Shown: in pieces, positions 35,574 to 47,690 of the stretch
How the letters are laid out: every line of letters starts with the position of its first letter
Position numbering within the stretch: position 1 is the first letter of the stretch
NCBI GenBank assembly: GCA_964019055.1
Contig: OZ025206.1
Coordinates: 4,092,617-4,156,616, forward strand
From: Anthopleura xanthogrammica
Taxonomy: Eukaryota > Cnidaria > Anthozoa > Actiniaria > Actiniidae
Reading direction: 5' to 3'
Length of the DNA stretch: 64,000 nucleotides
Notes under the pieces: generated by a model
Seen by the model: only the letters and a program-made list of their open reading frames with translations
Database searches by the model: none
Told to the model about the DNA's origin: nothing
Translations under genes and position numbers: made by a program

Positions 35574-37220
35574 TCAGCATTTCGTGTTGGTTATCATCAA
35601 GTATTGCACAGATTTCTGGTACTTATTGGTACGAGTACCATTCTTGGTTGCACCGTTATTCCTGATGGCCACAAACGTATCGTGCAAGACTGTTTGGTAG
35701 TATTTGTTGGATGCAAAGGTGTGATAACCAGAGCTTTGCAAGACATTCTTGAAAACTGTCTCTTCGTTTGTGACGTTCTGGAAGAACGAAAAGGTAAGGA
35801 CATCAGTGAATGGTATGCAACTGTAACTAGTTTAGAGAACTGGGTAGAATTTCAAATAGAGTTTAGATATACAAAGCAGTTATTCTCAGCGACAAGCAAG
35901 CCTTATCAATTTTTTTCCTGAATTTGTTTTGTTAGCTCGAAAAAACCCAAAAGGTTGAAATACATTGATTCATAATAGCGAACCACTCGACCATGTTATT
36001 ACTGATGTATTCGAGCATAGCCAAGTAGTAGATGGATAGTGGGGGCTCACGAATTCACATTCGTGCAAACCGGTTTCAACTGGGTTCAAAAATTGCGCTA
36101 GAAACTGGAAAACTAGAAACTGTCGATGTTACTTAGCCGCAAAGAGCAGCTTGCAGTATTCTTTCGCCAAATCCTTTACATTACCATGCATTTTTTGGGG
36201 GCAAATTTCGCTTTGCCCAATATACGATTCTTATGTAATAAGAACCAAGATACGTCAAGATACTGTGCCATTTTGTAACAATACCAGAAACTTTTACGCA
36301 TATTTTGTACACCTTAAACTTTTTATACATTTTTCAGTTCTCTTCGAGTTCTCATGGCCGCCATGTTGCAATAGCTGGGTTTCACTTGACGTCATTTCCT
36401 GTCTCGTGCAGAATGTTCATCAGCTGAATCACAAGCTTTCAATAGAATTCTTTCTGGCTGACAGCACATGGTGGTCAGTGTTTGACCACCATTTGGAGCA
36501 GATAATGAGATTCAAAGACTTTTATCAGCTGACTGAAACCCAGCTATTGCTTCAACTGAGCAAAAGATTTTTCGATTCTTTACAAGTAACCAACGTGGCG
36601 GCCGTGTCTTTCGATATTACATTGTCCTAGGAATGATTGCGAACCGCCATTATTAAGCATCTAGCTGGTTATTCACACGGATATGAATCTACAATCAGGA
36701 ATGATTTTTCTTACCGATGAGTATAGATATCCTTTGCTGTTCATGGCCAGATATCGTCCAGATTTCACCCCTTTTATTCTTACCAAACCAGTACCAACTG
36801 AACTGACTTCCAGCTGAACTGAAAAATAAATGATACGATAAAACTGTTAAAGTTAAAACAACTATAGATATTGAATATAAGGACTCTAAAATATGGTAAC
36901 GGATAAAAATGATAAATAGAATTTTTATCGACTTTAAGGTATGTCCTCAATGATTAGCCTTTCCGCTCTAACCAGCAGAGTTAATGTTGGCTAACGGTAT
37001 GGCGTCATAATATGACGTCATAATGTGACGTCACAAATTGAAAACACTTACAAGGTTCTTTAGACTCCGGAAATCTTGAATTGAATACTCAAGTGACTTT
37101 AAAGAATAGAAAACTGTTTGGCATATGAAACTGAGGAATGGAAAGGCTTGAAATCTGTTCGTTGTTTCTTACTTCCTTTCTTTTTCCTTTTTTTTTTCTT
37201 CCTTTCTTTCTTCCTTCATT

Positions 37221-37256
<36 letters not shown>

Positions 37257-37624
37257 TTTTATTAGTCTTCATTCGGTTTTTATTTTTTTATTCACTGATT
37301 GATTTTCATACGATAGTGGTCTCAAGGCCTTTGTTAATGGCAAAAGATGTATCTGAACATTCATTGAAAATTAATTTTCCAATACAGTACGACTTAGATC
37401 GTAGAAAATATCTTATCTATTTTTTATTTTTGTTCAAGCAATTTCTGTAATCATTAGTCTGTAATCTGAATAAACATATATGCTCCAACAAAACAACTTA
37501 AAAAATGCCCCAAAATTAACCTCATAGTCGGAAGGAAAATTAATCATTATAAACGACGTTTACGAGGTCTCCCCGATTAGTAGGGCACTTGTGCCGAGGT
37601 ATAAGAATTTGAGACGATAATAAA

Positions 37625-37713
<89 letters not shown>

Positions 37714-38087
37714 CATTATGTTTCCTAAAAGTAATTGTCAACTTACTGTAATGGTCGTTGCAATTCACAGTGCCACCGACTTGACCATTCTGGTCTATCT
37801 GCAGAAACATTCGAGTCTTGCAGAACAATTTTGCTCGTGTAGCAATCGAGGTGGTCAGTTGTGAAGCGTTTGGGTTCGTTTTGAGAATGCTGACAGGTTG
37901 TGCAAATGCTGCAGGACCTTGCTTCTCGAATAATGCTGACAACTGCATACCAACGAAAAGAGCAATGCACATCTTAAAGAACTGCAAAAAGAAATCATTC
38001 TTGCAACTTAGTAGCTGAACAGCATTAAATTTAGAAAACTTCCATCAGTTTCAAAAACTTTAGTCAACATACCTTGCTGGAAACCAT
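35574..38087 (-). CDS. fibroblast growth factor, FGF-D, complete
   Basis: Tandem paralogue of FGF-C. Exons 38087-38073 (MVSSK), 37981-37747, 36818-36715, 35777-35574 give 185 aa with the same phases. The signal peptide runs from MVSSKFFKMCIALF to about AAFAQ. The core has KLFCKTRMFLQIDQNGQVGG and VRIKGVKSGRYLAMNSKGYL. The last exon has ETVFKNVLQSSGYHTFASN, FVAIRNNGATKNGTRTNK and TNTKC. The CKT in place of the SRT of the paralogues adds a cysteine at the start of the core. Intron 2 holds (CTTT)n and (TTA)n microsatellites, the latter directly after the donor. Intron 3 contains a foldback with GGCCGCCATGTTG ends. Confidence 0.9.
36352..36606. mobile_element. foldback element in FGF-D intron
   Basis: The ends CATGGCCGCCATGTTG...AGCTGGGTTT and their near complement AAACCCAGCTATTG...CAACGTGGCGGCCG define a hairpin of about 250 bp. 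A 159-codon frame across it has no family features. Confidence 0.6.
37626..37712. repeat. (TTA)n microsatellite
   Basis: About 29 perfect TTA copies about 30 bp inside the FGF-D intron that follows the core exon. A separate (CTTT)n run lies at about 37195-37258 in the same intron. Confidence 0.97.
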
Positions 38088-39474
38088 GGCTTGCAAATTG
38101 AATGTGCACAACTAGAGTTTAAGACGTTTCTTGGATTAGCTGTTACTTCTGTAGTAGGCAATTGCTTCTCTATGCACAAGACAGCATTTGATATCTTATT
38201 TATACCATTTGCAAAACTGGGTGTATTCCTACACAGGAAATTCAAAACTCAATCGCGAATTTTCGTGACACTTTAATTTAGGTCCACACCCTTCAATGTT
38301 TTTGTCGGATTTAATTTTCTTTTTACATCGTAAATAAAACCCTAGAATCTTTTAATCTTAATATTTTTCACTTCAGGATTATTTCAAAGCGATTTATTTC
38401 AAGTATTCATAGTATTTGAACAGCGAGATTCATTTTGTCCATTTTGTTTTTGGACAGTAGTGTGACACATTTAGGTTGCGTGCTAGCTGCTTGAGTATTT
38501 TTAAATTATTAACTTTGAACTTAAAATAGAAATATAATGAATATGCATTGGTTAAGATGTACTCAGATACGCCATGGGTGATCAATAAACCGTTTCAAAA
38601 ATGATATTATTCACATCTTGCCCGAGAAGGAATAATTTTTTAAATCCTTTCATCATTTGCTAATGTTGAAGGAATGTCCTGTTTTATATTCTATTGTTAT
38701 TTTACTGTTCATTTAAATTTGATTTCCATTTCAAACCTTAGTTTCTTGTTCGTCAAAAATTTAATTGTTTTGATTTTTCAAGTTCTGCTCGGTTGATACT
38801 GTTTGATACTCGTCATATATATATTGGATTCAAATACACTGCTGTTTGTCGAACGGAATGGTCAATGTTTGTGTTTAATTTGCAGCTGTTAAGTTCAGTA
38901 AAAGATACGCAATTCCAAGTTAAGTTAACACACGACCGACAAAACTTGAGGATAATGAAATTTCTGAGATAAGAACTCTGGTATTTATGCTTTCGCCCAC
39001 AAGGTATTCAATGTAAGGCACGAATCAACACCCACGTTTTGGCTCTCTGTTAATGATCGTTCTTTTAATAGCCACACAAAAAAGCCAATTTCTTGCCACT
39101 GGACTCAGTACTAAACCTATAACTTTTTCCATGTATTCACTACTATATTTTAGTGATATAACTGTGCATTATGATCATAGTTCTTTTTTGTGTGATTACA
39201 TTCTGTTTATTTGTAATTGTATTCAAAAATCACAACAGGTTAACAGTCAAACAAGTGGCTTAAAATAGCTCTAAATTGAATCAGACGAAGTCAACTTTTC
39301 ATTCGTGTATCAAGTTTTTATACGCACGTCGATATTTCGACGAATAAAATCTCTAGATTTGTTGTTAAAGAAATATAACAGGATTTTTTCGAGATCGTGG
39401 AGAAATACAGACAAAGTTTTAAGCGACTAAATCAATATTTCGATCTCGTGCCATGATCTTGGTGGGTATGCATG

Positions 39475-39640
39475 ATTTACGCTGCTAAAGTACCGCCTCT
39501 AACCACTGTGAACGTGGGTTCCATCTTCGCGCCCACCATTTTACGTGAGTAAGGTTCTCTCCTGTGCTTCGAGGGTTTTCCCCGGGTTCTCCTGTTTTCC
39601 CACCTCCGCAAAAATCATCTTCTAAGTTCAGTACAAGGTT
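39475..39640 (+). mobile_element. SINE copy
   Basis: Shares the GGTTCTCTCCTGTGC...GGGTTTTCCCCGGGTTCT...CCTCCGCAAAAATC block with the SINE at 26197. The 5' tRNA-like head is decayed. Confidence 0.7.
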
Positions 39641-40743
39641 TGTTATCCACTGGCTATTGCGTCCTACCCTCGGAAAAAAAGTATTCAAGTAAAAAATAGT
39701 ATTTTTGAATGTAAGCACACTTAGAACGTGCGCAGGTAAAATACATTAAAGAAAAACGAAGAAAAATGGGGGAAATAAACTTAATAATTATACTAAGAAT
39801 CAAATAAGTAATAATGATAATTAAGTATTAACAGCACCTAGCGTTAGGATTCATTATTTAACTTGTCTACAATTGAGGGAATGTCAACAATAATAATATT
39901 TCTTAACTAACTACCTAACTAACTAACTAACTAACTAACAACATAACTATCTTCTCTTAAAAGAAATTCGAAAAATGTTTCACGTAGTTTGATTGCTAGA
40001 TATTTTAAAATATAAAAATATTAATATGATTGTATAGTGGGGAATCCCCTGAAGACCTCATCCACGTGGGAGGACAGCAGCCCTTGAGCCCTGGTCTTCC
40101 GGCTGTCGGCGTGAGAAAGTTGTAAAAATTGTCAAGAGAACCGTTGTGAGACAGATCCCTACAACAAGAGGTTGTTTGTTTTCAATAAACGTATTCTTGA
40201 GAATGACTTTGCTAGCTAGTGACACATGGGCTATCTTCCAAGTTTTTCAGGTTCTCAGATTGCTCGCTTTTTGAATCACTTTTTGTCCGACATTTTAATT
40301 CAATTGCTTTAGCAAACTAGGATTTTCCGGTCTTAGGAAGAGGAAAAAGGAAAAAGGAAATGAAAGCTATTGAACAAACTAGAATAATTCTTCCGATATA
40401 TATGTAATAGCTCATCCATTCGAATTTGGTAGGGTTTTTTTTGTGAAGAATAATCCCTCCCACCAGTGCAGAAAAACAGAGCCAAAGCCTTGTGATATTC
40501 ACATCAACATCAATAGAAATAAATGGATTTTTTCCAGATTAAGCAACAAGAATATTATTACACGTGCTCTCATATATCCTTGAGTTTTGGTGGAACATTT
40601 CTTACTTAATACTCTTCATTTTTTGCTCTACCTTTGTCTAACGTTAGATATTGAAAACCATGACATTATGTGATTTATTTCAACTTTTGTCTGACTTGAC
40701 TTTTTACAGAAGATTGCAGAAATATGGCTTAAATTCTAAGCAA

Positions 40744-40966
40744 AATAGAGTCCTCAAGTCGTCATAACTTTATGAACCGAGCCGAAATACAGTGATTTGT
40801 ATGGGGAAATTATATATTCAAATGGCCATAATTTCAGCTGCTATTTGACCGATTCTCATCAAATTTGGCGTGTAAATGTCTTTTTTGATTGTCTATCGCA
40901 TTTGAAAATCGAAAATTGTTAAAGCCAAAATTTATTTTTTCGTGACGTCACACTTGAGGACTCTAT
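40744..40966. mobile_element. MITE with 16-bp perfect terminal inverted repeats
   Basis: Ends AATAGAGTCCTCAAGT and ACTTGAGGACTCTATT are exact complements and bound 223 bp with no coding capacity. No target duplication is clear. Confidence 0.75.
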
Positions 40967-41212
40967 TCGTAATTTCCGTACTGAAAGATCAAATGGCATA
41001 GTACTTAGACAGCATACAAGGCCTTAACTATTGCACAATTCTAGAAAATCACCCATTTCTGACATTAACGTAACAGTTCTATTATTATCATCATTATTAT
41101 TTTTATTATAAGTGTATAGTAGTAGTAGCAGCAGAGCAACAGCGGTGATGGTGGTGGTGCTAGTGCTTAGTGCTAGTGGTCAGTAGTCATGATAATAATA
41201 ATTATAATAATG

Positions 41213-41446
41213 TAGAGTTCTTAAACGCATCTAACTGAAGTCTCAATGCTTTTGACAAGAGGAGTAGACAGACAGCAGGTTGCGATGGTAAATGAAAAAT
41301 ATAGTTCCAAAAACTCCTGTTAAAAAGGAAAGACTTGCGTGCAGATTTAAAGGCAAGAACAGAGTCAGAGTACTTTTCAGCATCAGGCAGATTATTCCAA
41401 AGTACAGGTGCAGCTAGAGCGAAGCTTCTGTTACCAAAAAATAGTA
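41213..41446 (-). mobile_element. 3' fragment of a LINE (reverse transcriptase C-terminus)
   Basis: The minus strand translates to FGNRSFALAAPVLWNNLPDA followed by SVLAFKSARKSFL. This is the characteristic C-terminal tail of CR1/L2-like non-LTR retrotransposon polyproteins. Only the tail is present. Confidence 0.75.
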
Positions 41447-42725
41447 GTGGTCATGCATGGTAGAGATAGTCGTGATACAGCAGGTAGTGGTAATCGGTTA
41501 GTGGTATGATCGTCAGTAGTAGTTGTAGTTGTTCAGTAAAGTGTAATGATAAAAATAACGATGATAATAACAATAACAATAATTATGATCTTTATCACTG
41601 AGTATACACGATAAAAATTATGGCGATACTTTACTTGTAATATTTAGTTAACTACTAATAGACATTAATGGATCTTATTTCCATTCTTTTCATTTGTTTC
41701 TATATCACTACATATCTAATAACCAATAAGTTAAGTTTCACTGTTGGTAAGTAATTACTGACTCTCAAACCGACTCTATTCCTTTGACGAAACCCAACGT
41801 TTTGAATACAAATATATCGTTGTGCGTGACAAATCTACAAAAAAATCTACAGAAAAAACTAGAGAAATCAGTTAGTATACAAAGGTACCTGGGAATCCCC
41901 CGAGATACCATTCATTCTTTAGTGTGCTGTCACTCACAGAAATATAAGGATAACAGAACGTGCTGTGAATCATGTACTGAAACAGGTAGCACGGACGGTT
42001 TAACACTGAAACGTGTCCGATTGCTGTGACCGCAAACTTCAGTTCGTCGTGTGGGAGTTAGTGGTTGACTACTGGGCAACCAAGCATAAAGTATTGTATC
42101 AAGAACTATTTTCAAGGTTTAGAAAAGAGTTTATTTTTACATTGGGGGAACTGAAAAAAACGATGAAGAAAGGAAAAAAGAAGAAAGACAAGCAAACTTT
42201 TCAAATGTTATTTACATCTTTATTTCATAGGTTTTTTTGAACCAGTTAGCTCGTTTTTTAACTGTCGCATTCTGCTCAGATACTGCGAGTTGATTTATTT
42301 TTTTCTGTTCTGCTGATCTTAATGGTTTGCTTTCATAAATCTATGCAAGAAAACGTTTTCAAAAACGAACGAACGAGAATAAGTAAGAGTCTTTCTGGCC
42401 TTTGGGTTGCAGACGGAGAGCAGATGGATTGATTTGTCGTTGGACCACTTTGAAAAGTTGTTCACGAGTCCTTTCTGCAGCATGGGTCAGTTTTAACGCA
42501 GACTTCTGCCCGGTATACCTTTCTAATAATCTACTAACACTGATCAAAAACGATTTTTTGACGGCAATTTTACAAGAAAAAACTCCAATGAAGAGAGTTT
42601 TTTTAAAAATTGAATTTGCGACTTCATGAAGCGTGAAATTGACAGAATTTTGTTATTTAAACTTTTCAAAATGTCGAATTCGTGGTTTCAAGATATTTGA
42701 AAACTTCATTGTAGAGGTAAAAGAA

Positions 42726-43897
<1,172 letters not shown>

Positions 43898-44015
43898 AAT
43901 CGACCGTGAAGCCTGGGGAGAGTAGGGCACAGGGAAGAACGCCTGACGGGATTCAAATCCTTGTCATAATACTCGTGACCTTAGTGTGACTTGCTCTCAC
44001 ATCGGCAAGGAAAAC

Positions 44016-44969
44016 ATGGCTTTTGCGACAGTTTTTCTTTATTTCTACGGAACTATACTCACGAGCCTTTTCCTTGGCTCCTCAGCGTTTGAATGCGCCA
44101 AGAAAGGAGTCGTGGGTAATCCACAAAAACTGCAAGTTCACATCGTCCCTCACACACACGATGATGTTGGATGGTTGAAGACAGTCGATCAATACTACTA
44201 TGGCTCCAATAATTCCATCCAGCATGCTGGAGTGCAGTATATCCTTGACTCTGTTATCCCAGCACTGGATGCTGACCCGAATAGGAGGTTCATTTACGTA
44301 GAAATCGCGTTTTTTAAACGCTGGTGGGATCAGCAAGATGTGACCATGAAAGAGAAAGTCAAGAAACTAGTGCTGCAGAAACGACTTGAGTTCATTAACG
44401 GTGGATGGTGTATGAACGACGAAGCATCGACTCATTACAATGCTATAATTGATCAAATGACTTATGGATTGAACTTTATTAAGGATACTTTTGGAGACGA
44501 AGCCAGGCCAAGGATTGCATGGCATATTGATCCATTTGGTCACTCCAATGAACAAGCGTCGCTGTTCTCTCAAATGTCTTTTGATGGTTTCTTCTTCGGA
44601 CGAATAGATTACTTTGACAAAGATTTGAGACTGAAACAACAAAGAATGGAGATGGTCTGGCGGGGAAGTAAGACGGGAAATCTCGGGAAAAACTCCGATA
44701 TATTCACAGGTGTTTTATACAACTTGTACATGCCGCCATCCGGGTTTTGTTTTGACCAGTTTTGCAACGACCAGCCCATCATGGATGATCCGAATTTAGA
44801 GGACATGAATGTGAAACAGAAAACAGAAGAGTTTGTTCAGACTGTCTGTGATCAAGCCAAACATTATAAGACCAACAATATCCTGCTTACAATGGGCTCA
44901 GATTTCATGTACGAGAATGCGAATTTGTGGTTCAAGAATCTTGACAAATTGATGAAATATGTCAATCAG
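44016..44969 (+). CDS. duplicate first exon of lysosomal alpha-mannosidase (exon 1a)
   Basis: 318 codons from ATG to CAATCAG, followed by a consensus GTAAGC donor. It encodes the signal peptide and the start of the GH38 catalytic domain: HTHDDVGW at 46-53 (zinc ligands H46 and D48-equivalent region) and WHIDPFGHS with nucleophile D172. No exons 2-4 follow before the second copy. The third zinc ligand lies in exon 3, so this copy can make a working enzyme only by splicing to 51731 across exon 1b. It differs from exon 1b at 18 of 318 residues, 14 of them in the last third. There it has YNLYMPPSG where the family has NGYNPP. It may be an alternative first exon, or a recent partial duplicate with no role. 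Confidence 0.75.
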
Positions 44970-45680
44970 GTAAGCCGTTATATTTGCAACATTTGACAAA
45001 GTTTACTTGTCAACCTACCTGTCGTGTTTAGCATAAACAACAAGGGTCATTAACTCCTAGAATTTTATTCATTTTTTTTTCTTCTAGCTTCAACTTTTTC
45101 TTCTATAAACTTTTTAAATTTTTATTTTTTATGAAAATCTATTTTGTTAGTCCAAGATCAAAGGTTAAATCTTTATAACTATAATGCTCTATAATATCTT
45201 CTTGTCTGGATTTTTTTGGATTTGTTTTCTTGTTCTAAATATTTCGTACTTAATCTATTATTCTATTCTTTTTACTGTACTTTTGTTTTAATTTGTACAA
45301 AATTCCATTCCAAATGGCAGTCATTTAAATCTAAGTTTTTTTGATTGCACAGTTTTAAAGTATTGCTACTACTATTTTATAATATTAACAATGCCATTCA
45401 AAATCAGAATTTTCATTCAATGGCATTTTCATGCAAATCTAATTCTAAATTTTAATCTACAAAGGTTGCCCATCATAGCAGATATGCCTTACATGTCAGA
45501 CCTGGCCAGGGTTTTAGGGTTATTGGTATCAGGGCATTCTTGATCCTGGTATCTGGTATATGAGTATAAAGTATCTTGTTTTTGGAAGTTTGGGGTATTC
45601 AGTGTGTGGTTCACCAGGATGTCTGACTTCAGGTTTAAGATTTCTTGCATAATTACCTGTAACGTCAAGTGAAAAAGCAA

Positions 45681-47690
45681 AGATTATTGGTATCACAAAG
45701 GGAAAAGTTGGGGAATCTGCTGTATCAGCACCCCCCTAGTAGATCGGGCATGTCCCTATCAACTACTAGTAATAATAAAGATTATGAAGAAACACTTGAA
45801 TGGCAATATATACATTCAATGAAACCTCAAGCTTACATGTAATGAAGATAATTAAATCTCTTTTCCTAATAATATACAATGTATATAAAATACATTAAGA
45901 AAGATCGTCCCAGTTCTTAATAGCATTAGGTAGAAAGCTGTCTTGGAAGTGTTTGGTACGACATTTTAGTAGCGGTATAGCCTGTGGGCGCCTCAGGTTG
46001 TACTTACAATCAGAACGAGTAGGCAAGATGTCATGTATGCGGTTTGAACTGTCCAAAACAGACGAGTAAAAACTACATGTGATTACCATTCGTCGGTCAT
46101 TGAGTATGCTGAGATCGAGCTTTTCCAGACGATTGATATAAGACAAAGTTGGTAGAATAATCTTGGTCGCTCTTCTTTGTACAAGTTCAACTTCATCTCT
46201 CAGCTTCTGGGGAAGCGATAAATGCCACACTGGGCATGCGTACTCTAAGATGAGCCTTATAAAATTAAAGTAGACGACACGTAAACGGGGGTACGCCGCT
46301 ACGCTTAAGTGTCCTTAGTGCGTACAGTCTCTTGTTAACTTTACTAATAAAAGAGGGCCAAGTTTCGTCCCTTGGGGCACTCCTGCGGTGATAGGACGCC
46401 AGATGGATCTTGATTGGCCCAATTTAACTCGCTGATGACGGTCGTTTAAGAAACTGGCAATCCAGTTTAGCAGGATAGGTGAAGCTCCTTAAATCTGGAG
46501 CTTCATCAATAGAATATTGTGGTCGATTCTGTAAAACGCCTTGGAAAAGTCGATTAGACAAGAACGTACCATACGGTTTTAGGGTGGTCTGTAGCAGAGA
46601 GCCATTGATGCAACAGGTGGATTAAACTGTGAGTAGTGGACGAGTTCTTTATACCCCCATATTGCAGATGATCAATATATGGGACCTTTGCCAAGGGTAA
46701 AACGTCAGCGCACTTCCATTCGGTGGGTACTGAGCCTTCTCTCATGGACGCATTAAAGATTGATCAGATGGGACCCCTAACAATCGGCGCAAAGTCTTTT
46801 TAAAAGGAGCCAGTGGGGAACACCGTCGGGTCCAGCGGATTTACATTACTAACATTGATGGCTGATTAAGAGCGTTCGATGTCATCAGGTGTTATAATGT
46901 ATTCATCTGGGACATACATTACTGAAGTGGCGGGAGTATATTCTAAAGGAGGCATGTCGTTGGCAACCTTTGCTATTAAAAGTAATCATTAATCACATCG
47001 GCAAGTTCAATACCCCTTAAAACAGTACCGTTGACAGATAGGGCCGAGAGATGAGCAGATTTTCCCTGTCCAGACTTGTTGTTTGATATTATTCCACCAA
47101 TATTTGGACTGAGATCTTGCGACATACACTGCTGGAATAACTTGCTACGCGGGCGCTTTTGCACAGCTTGACTAACCTTTTTTCTATAAAACTTGAAAGT
47201 TTTGGTTTTTCCTTTATGCCACGAACTTGGACGATTAGAGATTGCGTCCTTAATTTCTTGTATGAACCAAGGTTTGTCCCTAGGGTGAAGTTTAATCTGT
47301 CGAATAGGGGCGTAAACATTCAATGCATTGGTGATGGTAGTGTGAAACTTGTCCAATAGTTCGTAACAAGCTGGAAGAAGGTAGAATTGAATCCAGTTCA
47401 CACGTTCCAGAGAAGAAAGTAGAGCACTTTTGCTAGAGTCCTTATAGAAACGTTTGTTGACGTGTTCCGTTGGTAGGGGCTTGGACACGTGAAGGCTCCA
47501 GGAGGACGCTGTATGATCTGACATACCAATTGATATTAGAACTGAGTAAAGTGGCTGTCAAAGTACTTGATAATAAATATATTCCTTTTTTTTTTTTCAA
47601 AATTGAACATAAAAAGTGTGAAATTTAATACATGAGTAGCAAAAAAAAAAAAGAAGAAAAAAACTGGCAAACCGAGGCTCTTTTTCAGTA
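45681..47690. other. spacer between the two mannosidase units
   Basis: About 2 kb, almost all of it the dead LINE described below. It would lie inside the intron if exon 1a is spliced to exon 2. Confidence 0.6.
45890..47530 (-). pseudogene. degenerate CR1/L2-like LINE, reverse-transcriptase region
   Basis: Minus-strand pieces follow polyprotein order. A linker piece has HPRDKPWFIQEIKDAI (47524-46976). The start of the RT domain is REGSVPTEWKCADVLPLAKV (46745-46554). A finger/palm piece has DFSKAFYRIDHN and GVPQGTKLGP (about 46550-46340). The tail is RRATKIILPTLSYINRLEKL to KCRTKHFQDSFLPNAIKNW (46230-45895). The palm piece carries an in-frame stop, and sequence between the RT blocks is deleted, including the YxDD region. 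It is 5'-truncated and cannot be active. Confidence 0.85.

Larger units (their letters stand above)
38088..42600. other. gene-free stretch
   Basis: No host gene is recognised in 4.5 kb. It contains a SINE (39475-39640), a short (CTAA)n run near 39908-39937, a MITE (40744-40966) and a LINE 3' fragment (41213-41446). The ORF at 41784-42029 has no supporting motif. Confidence 0.55.

Noticed and set aside
36151..36630. 159-codon frame in FGF-D intron
   Set aside because: It covers a foldback element and has no recognisable domain.
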